In this document: positions 7,750 to 15,593 of the stretch, one piece after another
Position numbering within the stretch: the first letter of the stretch is position 1
How the letters are laid out: the number at the start of each line of letters is the position of its first letter
Assembly: GCF_041897535.1 (NCBI RefSeq)
Contig: NZ_CP169217.1
Span: forward strand, 1,984,001 to 2,048,000
Reading direction: 5' to 3'
Source of the DNA: Methylomicrobium lacus_A
GTDB lineage: Bacteria > Pseudomonadota > Gammaproteobacteria > Methylococcales > Methylomonadaceae
Length of the DNA stretch: 64,000 bases
Made by a program: the position numbers and the translations under genes
The notes under the pieces: model-generated
Told to the model about the DNA's origin: nothing
The model's input: the letters and a program-made list of their open reading frames with translations, nothing else
The model's database searches: none

Positions 7750-8295
7750 ATGAAAACTTTATTATCCGTCCTGCTTTTCACGTTCTGCGCTTCGGCTTGC
7801 GCCGAAATGCCCCAGGTCGAGTTTGTTACACAGGTTCTCGAACCCACGGGCGGAAAAATTCTACGTCCGAAAGACTGGTTCTATGCTGAGGGCCATCGAG
7901 GACCCGCGTACAGATGGACGCTCTCTCGTGAAGACACCTCGGGGAATAAGCCATATATTACGGGTGTTCGCATCCAGGCATTCGTCGACGTCAAACAAGG
8001 CACTGGCAAAACGGCAAAGCAATTCATACTCGATTTTCTTGCGACGAAGAAAAATGAATCCAAGATCGTCAACTATTGCAATGAATCGATCCAGGGGCTT
8101 TTCACACGCATATGCCTAGAAACCGAAGAAGGCCCTTACCACATTCTCTACTCGCTATTTTGGGGGAATCGCGGAACGGACATTGCGGTTGTTTCAATTT
8201 CGGGTACAACAAAGGAGTTATGGGCAACCTACTCACCAACATTCGACAAGATGAGCGCCTTTGGACTGATTGATTTGGGACGTTTCGTCAAATGA
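7750..8295 (+). CDS. Secreted/periplasmic protein of unknown function
   Basis: The 181-residue product starts with a clear signal peptide (MKTLLSVLLFTFCASACA, cleavage before EMPQ). The ATG at 7750 is preferred over an in-frame TTG nine nt upstream because it places the basic residue at the start of the signal sequence. The mature protein contains two Cys that could pair (NYCNESIQGLFTRICLE) and a beta-rich pattern (PYHILYSLFWGNRGTDIAVVSISG). No catalytic motif is evident. The stop codon abuts an attC-like sequence. Confidence 0.65.
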   Translation: MKTLLSVLLFTFCASACAEMPQVEFVTQVLEPTGGKILRPKDWFYAEGHRGPAYRWTLSREDTSGNKPYITGVRIQAFVDVKQGTGKTAKQFILDFLATKKNESKIVNYCNESIQGLFTRICLETEEGPYHILYSLFWGNRGTDIAVVSISGTTKELWATYSPTFDKMSAFGLIDLGRFVK

Positions 8296-8337
8296 ATAAC
8301 CCGGCCTTGCAACCGTCCGCTGAATTTCATGTTAGAC
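8294..8337. repeat. Possible short attC-like site after secreted-protein gene
   Basis: Directly at the stop codon the sequence reads ATAACCCGGCCTTGCAACCG and ends CTGAATTTCATGTTAGAC. The last seven bases GTTAGAC (8331–8337) match the R' core GTTRRRY exactly, and the preceding CTGAATTTCAT resembles the common L' CTGAGCTTCAC. The left R'' box is imperfect. Isolated GTTAGGC cores also occur at 4614–4620 and 9144–9150. Weak alone, more suggestive beside the 5300–5361 site. Confidence 0.3.
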
Positions 8338-9380
8338 GTTCTTGCTTGTTTCAAAATAGTGGAGACCAGAACCCACTTGAAGCAGCGAAGAACCGTATCG
8401 AACTCGACAGAAGCATCATTCGGTGTCGGCAGCATGAGATATGCCCACACAGCCAATCAAGAGCGAATCGCTCCCCTTTCTGATGCCAAATCACCCCGCA
8501 ACACTACGCAATCCAAATAAACCACCCCCAACAAAATCTGGCATTCGGATTTTTTAAAGGGAGCACGGTGGTGTGCTCCCTACGTGTCTATACCGGCACT
8601 ATGGCATAAGCTAACGTTCCGACAGTAGCTGGCTAGCGCCTAGCACATGCCTTGTCGTGAAGATCACTGGAAAACGGCATGCGTGGTTTATTACAGGAGG
8701 GCCGGCATGAGTCTGCTTTTACTCTGCCTATCTTCGTTTCTGGAAAAGATGAATGGCCTGAGAAATCTAAATGATAGCCGATCAACCGGGAACGTCCGTT
8801 TGTATTTCAACCGAGAAGGGTCTATTGAATGTATTTAGTCTGAAAAATCATTGAAATCCTTCCAATGCAATGTTTCAGCAAGAAAAAAAGGCTAAGTAAT
8901 TGATATTGCGCACCTAAACTCCAATTAGCGTCGCTTTATCCTTTCAATTAGTATGGATTATTAATCCGAAATGTTTTAGTTCTTATAGGTAATTGTACTA
9001 ATAGTTTTTGGTTTGCACGTATGATCAAATAGCTTTAACGGGATCTTCTTAAGCAAGCCATAATAAAAATGAGAAGGTGTTTTTATTGCATCACGGGTGC
9101 TATGCACATGAACGATGTAGACATGAATACCGGAAAACTTTTTGTTAGGCGCTTTTCCTTACCTAGCATAGCCTATCATTTTTTGGGGCTTAAAAATAGG
9201 GAGGGAAGTCTCGTTTGTCTAGTCGCCTAGCAGCAGGATCATGGGCATTGTTTTTACGCACATCCGCCGTAATACGCGGTTGTAAAAGACTAATTACAGC
9301 CTGACTTGTTGTTAAGCACTTATTAACCTATGCAAATGCATAAGTTTTTATACACATTTACAAACTTAGGGGATCTTTTT
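8338..9380. other. Long non-coding spacer with repeats
   Basis: About 1 kb lacks a supportable gene. It holds MITE-like copy 3 (8459–8583), an attC-core-like GTTAGGC at 9144–9150, and AT-rich sequence. Near 9329–9342 the palindrome TATGCAAATGCATA lies about 40 bp upstream of the next gene and could be an operator. A small frame at 8647–8838 has no convincing coding character. Confidence 0.55.
8459..8583. repeat. MITE-like element, copy 3
   Basis: The left end AAGAGCGAATCGCTCCCC and right end GGGAGCACGGTGGTGTGCTC then CCTAC are palindromic and correspond to the termini of copy 1. The inner sequences TGATGCCAAATCACCCC and CATTCGGATTTTTTAAAGG match copy 1 at equivalent positions, while the centre differs. 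Length is about 125 bp. Confidence 0.55.
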
Positions 9381-10124
9381 ATGAAAAAGAAAACATTGGT
9401 ATCATCTTTGATCATGGCAACCGCTGTTGGCATGAGCGCGAACGCCTCAGCAGCAGCCACAGTACCACCACCCGGCTCATTGAATGACACATGGTTTGAA
9501 ACACAGATAAAACAAACCTTGCCTAAGGTTATTGACAAAAAGGATTCTGAAAACCCATCGTCTTGGGTCACTGTCAAAAACTTCAAAGTCGATACCGGCA
9601 AAAAAACTTGCTATACCCACTTAATCGATAATAATCCTGCAGCCCCTGCTCCTGCGACTCCTGATTATCTCGTAGAGGTTTATTGCTTAGTCGGAGGTGC
9701 GTGGACACACCAGTCCACCGCCGACAGAGTTTTTGACATGGCCGATGGCAACGTTGGACAAGAAGAGTTTTTTCTTGAAATGCCGGCAGTAGGTTCTGAT
9801 TTAACCAAGCCTGAATTTCATGCCGTAAGCTTTGTGGGCACATTGATACTGCAACCCAAGATAGCTAGTAAAGGCGGTTTATCAAGTGTTAAGACCTTAA
9901 CGGCAAAACAAGGCTTGACGGATTATCACGAGAACGTAACCCTGTTAGGTGCTGAACAAATTGAAGGCCAAGATCACACCAACTTGAAATTCGCATGGGT
10001 CAAGGACCCTACGAAAATTTCAAACGTAAATGATTTGCAGGCTTGCGCAATTAGTTGGGAACAAAATACTAACAGGAAACTTGGTTGTATTGATCCTAAC
10101 AAACCTGCGCCAGCGCCGAACTAA
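9381..10124 (+). CDS. Exported protein of unknown function
   Basis: The 247-residue product has a typical signal peptide (MKKKTLVSSLIMATAVGM then SANASAAA). The ATG at 9381 is supported by AGGGGA 7 nt upstream; the frame extends 17 codons further 5' without a good start. The mature part is of normal soluble composition, with Cys residues at two places that could form disulfides (KKTCYTHLID/VEVYCLVGG and LQACAISWEQ/KLGCIDPN), a PAAPAPATP linker-like stretch near residue 95, and a PAPAPN tail. No family recognised. It is monocistronic, closed by a strong terminator. Confidence 0.75.
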   Translation: MKKKTLVSSLIMATAVGMSANASAAATVPPPGSLNDTWFETQIKQTLPKVIDKKDSENPSSWVTVKNFKVDTGKKTCYTHLIDNNPAAPAPATPDYLVEVYCLVGGAWTHQSTADRVFDMADGNVGQEEFFLEMPAVGSDLTKPEFHAVSFVGTLILQPKIASKGGLSSVKTLTAKQGLTDYHENVTLLGAEQIEGQDHTNLKFAWVKDPTKISNVNDLQACAISWEQNTNRKLGCIDPNKPAPAPN

Positions 10125-10197
10125 GTTCGTGTAGTAATAACTAAGTTGTTTTGTATTGGGAATCGACGCCTAATTAAGGCGAGCATGATGCTGTTTT

Positions 10198-10228
10198 AAT
10201 TAAGGCTGCCTTAGGCAGCCTTAATTTT
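10198..10228 (+). terminator. Strong Rho-independent terminator
   Basis: Arms AATTAAGGCTGCC and GGCAGCCTTAATT form a perfect 13-bp stem with a 3-nt TTA loop, followed by TT. It lies 74 nt after the exported-protein gene. The remaining sequence up to the next gene at 10542 shows nothing I can identify. Confidence 0.85.
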
Positions 10229-10541
10229 ATATGCCTCCTTAAGGTTATCGCTTAATCCCCTAATGCAGTTGCGTTTACCTCAAATATCGACACATTTCAA
10301 ATGCAACCATGCTAATGAAGCTGTTTCCTCAACGGCGGCAGGTTAACGAATTCATGTTCAAAGCACTGTGTTGCCCGGAGATCGTTCAACTCATTACAAA
10401 GATGTGCCCCGGAAGGCCCCAGCGGAATCGATCAATATCACCGCCATAAAGCCCTCGATTTTTGCTGGGGCACTTGAACTCGACAACAATGTTAGAGTCA
10501 CATGAGTTGATTTTTCATCCCTGAATTTTCAACAAGAGAGA

Positions 10542-11102
10542 ATGGCCATGTTTACAAAACCCTCCTCATACCTGCTTGTTGCCTTAAACTTGTTCCTGGC
10601 TGCCTGCTCATCAGTCTCGGTCACCTCCGACTACGACCATTCGGCGTCTTTCGAACAATACCGAACCTATACCTTGGCGCCATCGAGCGAAAACATTGCG
10701 CTGTCGCCATCAGTCGAAGCAGCGCTCCGCGACTCCCTTCGCGTCAATCTTGCGGCGCGCAACATTACCGAAGTTTCCAAAGACGCCGATCTTCATGTGG
10801 TCCGCCATATTTCCACCAAAGAAAAACTGTCCGTGTATCAGACCAATGACTGGAATTACCGCGGGATGCCCTATGGTTACGGACGTTACGGTGTTTGGGC
10901 CAATGCCCCCTACACCTATACTGACGTATCGCAATATACCGAAGGCACGCTGATACTGGACTTTGTGGATGCGAAGACTCAGAAATTGGTGTTTCGCGGA
11001 ATTGGCACCGGCATCGTCAGCGATCCGCAAACCAATGCAGAACGGATTCGGGAAGCGGTTGAAAAAATTGTCAAACAATTTCCCAAAACCCTGCCGCATT
11101 GA
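10542..11102 (+). CDS. DUF4136-type lipoprotein
   Basis: A 186-residue lipoprotein with the lipobox LFLAACSS near residue 22. The mature part opens VSVTSDYDHSASFEQYRTYT, the typical start of DUF4136 proteins, and ends with the family pattern GTLILDFVDAKTQKLVFRGI then a short helix (ERIREAVEKIVKQFP). The Gly/Tyr-rich loop around 108–125 (RGMPYGYGRYGVW) is usual in this family. DUF4136 proteins are anchored in the periplasm, probably at the outer membrane, and have no established function. An AAGAGAG ribosome-binding site precedes the ATG. Confidence 0.85.
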   Translation: MAMFTKPSSYLLVALNLFLAACSSVSVTSDYDHSASFEQYRTYTLAPSSENIALSPSVEAALRDSLRVNLAARNITEVSKDADLHVVRHISTKEKLSVYQTNDWNYRGMPYGYGRYGVWANAPYTYTDVSQYTEGTLILDFVDAKTQKLVFRGIGTGIVSDPQTNAERIREAVEKIVKQFPKTLPH

Positions 11103-11248
11103 ATCTCAGCCGCTCAACACGATAAGATACGCAGAAATGGAATACGATAACGCAGTATTCCTCTGCGTTTCATACGGGCGATTTTTTTCGCTGAAGGCTC
11201 GTCTGCGGCGCGCATCTTATCGTTAAAGCAAGATTCACCCCGTACCTG

Positions 11249-11731
11249 ATGATCGAAATCACCCCGTTCTCCCCCTGGCACGCAGACGGCGTCGTTGGGT
11301 TCATTCTCCCGATTCAGCAAGCCGAGTTCGAGATCCCCATTACCCTCGACGCGCAGCCGGATCTTCAAGACATTCAAGGCTTCTATCAGCAAGGCAGCGG
11401 CAACTTCTGGGTCGCACTGGACGGTCAAAACGTGGTCGGAAGCGTGGCTTTGCTGGACATCGGCAACAATCAGTCCGCGCTGCGCAAGATGTTCGTCAAA
11501 GACGCGCATCGCGGCGCGGAGCACGGCGTGGCCAAGCGTCTGCTCGACACCCTCTTGGGATGGTGTAAGCTATATGGCGTGCATCAGGTATACCTCGGAA
11601 CGACCGCCAAATTCCTTGCGGCGCATCGCTTCTTCGAGAAGAACGGCTTTCAGGAGATTCCGCGCGCCGGGTTGCCCGAGCGCTTTCCCGTCATGACTGT
11701 CAATTCGAAGTTCTACCGCCGCACGCCGTAG
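11249..11731 (+). CDS. GNAT family N-acetyltransferase
   Basis: A 160-residue GNAT protein. Strand beta-4 and the acetyl-CoA-binding motif A are visible as SALRKMFVKDAHRG then VAKRLLDTLLGWCK, although the usual R/Q-x-x-G-x-G/A signature is altered to HRGAEHGVA. The C-terminal beta-5 region (VYLGTTAKFLAAHRFFEKNG) is typical of the family. It would transfer an acetyl group from acetyl-CoA to an unidentified amine in the cytosol. A fragment of a second GNAT gene lies immediately downstream, suggesting a former tandem. Confidence 0.88.
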   Translation: MIEITPFSPWHADGVVGFILPIQQAEFEIPITLDAQPDLQDIQGFYQQGSGNFWVALDGQNVVGSVALLDIGNNQSALRKMFVKDAHRGAEHGVAKRLLDTLLGWCKLYGVHQVYLGTTAKFLAAHRFFEKNGFQEIPRAGLPERFPVMTVNSKFYRRTP

Positions 11732-11755
11732 CCGAATGACGCTCGATTCTGCGGG

Positions 11756-11929
11756 CGAGGCAATTGCCGGCAGGCGCACCGGCTGATGATACGCCACGAA
11801 TGGCGAGGCCGGGGTCTTGCCCGCTTACTGATGCAATATGTCGAAGACAGCGCGGCGCGTTCGGGCCATCGGATTATCCGGCTGACATGCTTTCCCTGTT
11901 TCGAGAAAGCCATCGCAGGAACCGGCTAA
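11756..11929 (+). pseudogene. Fragment of a second GNAT acetyltransferase
   Basis: One frame reads HRLMIRHEWRGRGLARLLMQ then YVEDSAARSGHRIIRLT and stops at TAA 11927–11929. This is the acetyl-CoA-binding motif A (RGRGLA) and following helix of a GNAT enzyme, without N- or C-terminal parts and without a start codon. Its motif A differs from that of the intact gene upstream, so it is a relic of a different acetyltransferase. Confidence 0.6.
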
Positions 11930-12101
11930 CGCCATTTTGCAGCAGATATGGCATGAACACGCCATCTCTCGACTATCAGCTAACAACTCCAATGGAACCC
12001 TATCGGATCGAGGTGGATCGAAACTGCTCATCGCTCGATTCCCAGACAAGGATGTTAGTCGATTCAACCAGCCCTTGGACACTGTGTTACCCTTTCGCAC
12101 C

Positions 12102-12674
12102 ATGCAAAAAATTTTTCTGACTCTCTTTATTTGGCTTGGCTTTACTCAATCAATATCAGCCGCCAGCGCGGACTCGCCCCCACCCATCGATGCCGCTGAA
12201 CTGGAACGGAAAATTCATCAACATATTAATCGGGAGCGGCAAATCCATGGCCTGGCCCCATTAAATGGCGATGAGCAACTCGTTGCGGTTGCCCGCAATC
12301 ATAGCCTCGACATGGCGAGCCATCAATTTTTTAACCATGTCAATTTGCAAGGGGAATATCCTTCGGACAGAGCCCAACGCCAAGGCTGGAATCAGCAAAA
12401 GCAGATCGATCCGGCAACAGTTGCCACGGGCGTGGCCGAGAATATTTTTCTGGCCCGACTTTACGACAAGGTCTATACCACCAAACAAGACGGCAGAGTT
12501 ATTAAGAAGGAATATGACTGGCTAGATAGTGGCCGGCTTGTCCGGACGATCGTGCAGGGCTGGCTGAACAGTCCGCATCACCGTAAAGTCATGCTTTCGC
12601 CGCAATACGATCGGCAAGGCATCGGCGTCGTGGTTTCGGGATACGACGTCTATGTGACCGAGGACCTGTTTTAA
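12102..12674 (+). CDS. Exported CAP/SCP-domain protein
   Basis: The 190-residue product starts at ATG 12102 with a signal peptide (MQKIFLTLFIWLGFTQSISA); the frame continues upstream but that extension lacks protein character. The CAP domain is recognised from HINRERQIHGLAPLNGDEQL, the helix with HSLDMASHQFFNHVN, the GVAENI turn and the C-terminal GWLNSPHHRKVMLSPQYDRQ then GIGV. The two CAP-cavity His (in NHSLDM/FFNHVN and SPHH) are kept. Bacterial CAP proteins are secreted; some bind lipids or act as proteases, and the role here is open. Confidence 0.88.
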   Translation: MQKIFLTLFIWLGFTQSISAASADSPPPIDAAELERKIHQHINRERQIHGLAPLNGDEQLVAVARNHSLDMASHQFFNHVNLQGEYPSDRAQRQGWNQQKQIDPATVATGVAENIFLARLYDKVYTTKQDGRVIKKEYDWLDSGRLVRTIVQGWLNSPHHRKVMLSPQYDRQGIGVVVSGYDVYVTEDLF

Positions 12675-12725
12675 TCTCGGTAATGACAGGCTTGGGATTC
12701 CTCATTGCCGCTTCAAGCCGCGCCC

Positions 12726-14339
12726 TCATGAACTGCACGACAGCATCGAGCAGCCGGGACGGGTGCGCGCCCAGTCCGGCCGCTTCGCCGCGTAATGATC
12801 CTTGCCGGCTTGTTCGTCGTAGGGCCGGCGCAACAGGTCGAGCAGTTCATTGACCAGCGTAAAATCGCCCTGCTCGGCCTTGTCGATCGCGAGTTGCGCA
12901 AGATAATTGCGCAGCACATATTTCGGATTGACCGCGTTCATCCGCTGGCGCCGCTCCGCATCGGCAAGGCCGTCCTGAATGAGCCGTTCGCGATATTGCC
13001 GCAGCCAGTGCGACAGTCTTTCCCTGTATTCTGGCGTCAGTTGCTCCGGCAGGTAATAACAATCCTGCAATAAAGCCATCACTTCGGTTTCCCGGACCTC
13101 ATCATCGGAATCGGTAATCAAATCCGCAAGGCGCCGGAAAAACAGCGTCATGTCGGTTTCGACCCGTTGCAGCAGAACCATCAGTTCGGTAATCAACTCG
13201 CCGTCGGTTTCGGGACGATAGGAAGCGAAACCGAGCTTGCCTGACATCATCCGCTGCCATTCCCGATCAAAGGTTTCGGCATAGGCCTTCATGCCCGCCT
13301 GCAATGGTTCGGCCTCGCCGAACAACGGATACAGCGCGTTGGCCAATTGCCCAAGGTTCCAATAGGCGATTTGCGGCTGCTGGCCGAAACGGTAGCGGCG
13401 CTCTTCGGCGTCTGTGGTATTCGGCGTCCAGTGCGGGTCGTAATTGTCCATCCAGCCGTAGGGGCCGTAATCGATCGTCAGCCCCAGGATCGACATATTG
13501 TCGGTGTTCATCACGCCGTGCACGAAGCCGACGCGCTGCCAGTGCACGATCATCGCCGCGGTTTTGCGGCAGACTTCCTGAAACCACTCCGCATAAACCT
13601 CCGGCGACGGTTCGCGAAGATGCGGAAAATCGACCCGCAACGTATAGTCGACGAACTGGCGCAAGAGATCGATTTCGCCGCGCGCGGCCAGAATCTGAAA
13701 ATTGCCGAAGCGCGTGAACGACGGCGCGACCCGGCAGACGATCGCGCCCGGCTCGGCCTTCGGGTTGCCGTTGTAGAACATGTCGCGGATCACCGCCTCG
13801 CCGGTCAGCAGCACGCTCAAGGCGCGCGTGGTCGGCACGCCCAGGTGATGCATCGCCTCGCTACAGAGAAACTCGCGAATCGACGAGCGCAACACCGCCA
13901 GACCGTCCGCATTGCGGGAATAAGGCGTCGGGCCCGCCCCCTTCAGCTGCAAGGCCCAACGCTCGCCGCGCCGGTTGATCACTTCGCCGAGGTTGATCGC
14001 GCGCCCGTCGCCGAGCTGGCCGGCCCAGTAGCCGAACTGATGGCCGCCGTAGCACATCGCATAAGGCTCCATGCCTTGCGCCAGCCGATTGCCGGCAAAC
14101 ACCTGGGTAAAATCTGCGGAGGCGCAAAGTTCCGGGGACAAATCCAAAAGATCGGCCACTTCGCTGGAATAGGCCACCAGTTGCGGCGCGGAAACCTGGG
14201 TCGGCAATACCCGAGAATAGCATGCACCGGCAATCTGCCTGCGAAAGTTAGCCGTTTCGGGATCGCCTGGAAGTTCGTGAACGAAGCGGTTGTCGAAAAT
14301 CAGGCCGTCGAGACGGTTAAGCGGAGTTTGAATCGTCAT
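12726..14339 (-). CDS. selO: Protein adenylyltransferase SelO (YdiU)
   Basis: A 537-residue pseudokinase-fold AMP transferase. The N-terminal half contains YAMCYGGHQFGYWAGQLGDG, RAINLGEV and the Lys-bearing WALQLKGAGPTPYSR; the nucleotide and metal site region reads FVHGVMNTDNMSI and YGPYGWMDNYDP. The C-terminal CSMLSCSS replaces the selenocysteine motif of eukaryotic SelO with Cys. SelO attaches AMP to Ser, Thr or Tyr of redox-related proteins and helps in oxidative-stress response. The gene stands alone, convergent with the CAP-domain gene. Confidence 0.95.
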   Translation of the reverse strand: MTIQTPLNRLDGLIFDNRFVHELPGDPETANFRRQIAGACYSRVLPTQVSAPQLVAYSSEVADLLDLSPELCASADFTQVFAGNRLAQGMEPYAMCYGGHQFGYWAGQLGDGRAINLGEVINRRGERWALQLKGAGPTPYSRNADGLAVLRSSIREFLCSEAMHHLGVPTTRALSVLLTGEAVIRDMFYNGNPKAEPGAIVCRVAPSFTRFGNFQILAARGEIDLLRQFVDYTLRVDFPHLREPSPEVYAEWFQEVCRKTAAMIVHWQRVGFVHGVMNTDNMSILGLTIDYGPYGWMDNYDPHWTPNTTDAEERRYRFGQQPQIAYWNLGQLANALYPLFGEAEPLQAGMKAYAETFDREWQRMMSGKLGFASYRPETDGELITELMVLLQRVETDMTLFFRRLADLITDSDDEVRETEVMALLQDCYYLPEQLTPEYRERLSHWLRQYRERLIQDGLADAERRQRMNAVNPKYVLRNYLAQLAIDKAEQGDFTLVNELLDLLRRPYDEQAGKDHYAAKRPDWARTRPGCSMLSCSS

Positions 14340-14460
14340 GAATTACAAGACAGCCTTAATGCTTGGGCGGCCTTTAATTCTGATCTTTTTGGTAGGATAT
14401 TGTCAAGCGCTCAGCGAACGCAGGCCTAGCAGGGAATGACCTGGTCTAAACAGCAGGATT

Positions 14461-14477
14461 GCCGTTCGCCGAACGGC
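14461..14477. repeat. Short palindrome in the selO upstream spacer
   Basis: GCCGTTCG and CGAACGGC pair perfectly around a single C. Further sequence to about 14540 contains more palindromic fragments (GCGAAGGGCTCGCTTCG) and GTAGGAGCC, resembling broken REP units. The 252-bp spacer between selO and the RTX gene contains no gene. Confidence 0.5.
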
Positions 14478-14591
14478 GCCGAAGCGAAGGGCTCGCTTCG
14501 ACTCCGCTCAGCTAGCGGCGCTTGTTTTTGTAGGAGCCAACCTTAATCGGAAATCGCCCAAGGGAAACGGCGATGCCTTACCGGTAAAAAA

Positions 14592-15380
14592 TCAGGCATG
14601 CCCCGCGCCATGCTCATCTTCGAGTTCAGTTTCACCGCAATCGTCATCGGCTAAACCGTCGTCGTCGGAGCAACTGTCCTTGCTTTTTCCCCCATGCACG
14701 CCATCGACACCGTCCCCGCCATCGAGATCATCCTTGCCGTTTTCGCCGTTCAGGTCGTCGCTGTCGGGGCCGCCTAGCAATCGATCACTGCCATTGCCGC
14801 CGTAGAGATGATCCTTATCGGAATCTTCCGGATTATTCAATACCTCGTCGTCGGTGTAATCATTATCACTATCATCGAGATAACCGGATACGAAATCATT
14901 GCCGTTGCCGCCGTATAGGGTATCATCGCCGAGATCGCCATACAATTTGTCCTTGCCGTTATTGCCATGAATCTCGTCGTTACCTGCCAAGCCATCGATG
15001 ACGTCATTGCCGCTCATTCCGCAGATGATGTCGTTACCCGGCGTGCCTTCAATGTTGTTGGCGCCGTTGCTGCCGATGATGATTTGCCGGGGAACGCCCA
15101 AATCGGAAGGCCCCGCGACGACGACGCACTCGCTGAAGTCTTTATTGCACGTTTCATAAGAATCGTCGGTAATGTCATCCAAAGTCCCGTTGTCATCGAA
15201 ACGCGTGTTGGGCTGTTTTTTGGTCAATACCAACGTCGCACTTTGAATCACGCTCTGCGGACATTTTTTCATCGACTGCTTATTGGCATTATCATTGCCG
15301 GGCTTGGCCCACGCGGCCTGACCCAACGCCAGCCCCCCAAGGCATAGCCATATACTGGTATAAATCAGTTTTTTGTTCAT
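14592..15380 (-). CDS. Secreted RTX-type calcium-binding protein
   Basis: A 262-residue protein with an N-terminal signal peptide (IYTSIWLCLGGLALGQAAWA), a short N-domain with several Cys, then from about residue 103 imperfect RTX nonapeptides (GTPGNDIICGMSGNDVIDGL, GGNGNDFVSG, GGNGSDRLLGGPDSDDL). These form a calcium-dependent beta-roll. The C-terminus is acidic (SCSDDDGLADDDCGETELED). RTX proteins usually leave by type I secretion, but this one has a Sec signal, so it is probably periplasmic or surface-exposed. No enzyme domain is present. An IS5-type element sits 214 bp from its start. Confidence 0.85.
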   Translation of the reverse strand: MNKKLIYTSIWLCLGGLALGQAAWAKPGNDNANKQSMKKCPQSVIQSATLVLTKKQPNTRFDDNGTLDDITDDSYETCNKDFSECVVVAGPSDLGVPRQIIIGSNGANNIEGTPGNDIICGMSGNDVIDGLAGNDEIHGNNGKDKLYGDLGDDTLYGGNGNDFVSGYLDDSDNDYTDDEVLNNPEDSDKDHLYGGNGSDRLLGGPDSDDLNGENGKDDLDGGDGVDGVHGGKSKDSCSDDDGLADDDCGETELEDEHGAGHA

Positions 15381-15593
15381 TCTTTTGTCCCCATTTAAAA
15401 TTTAAACTGCCCAATCAAGAAAAGCCAAAACAAAATCTACGTCACGGGCCTTTCGCAGAAGACCATACGCTGATGCAAAAAAATTACCGTGCTCACGTCG
15501 GCAGATTTTTAATTTAATTATAAGATTATTTCATCCCGATACAAGAAAATTTTGTAAGCATGTTTTAAACTAGAGTTATTCACTTCTCTCTTA

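Noticed and set aside
8647..8838. 63-codon frame in the spacer
   Set aside because: No ribosome-binding site, no recognisable sequence and ordinary chance length.
13347..14429. 360-codon plus-strand frame over selO
   Set aside because: Shadow of selO; the opposite strand is a clear family member.
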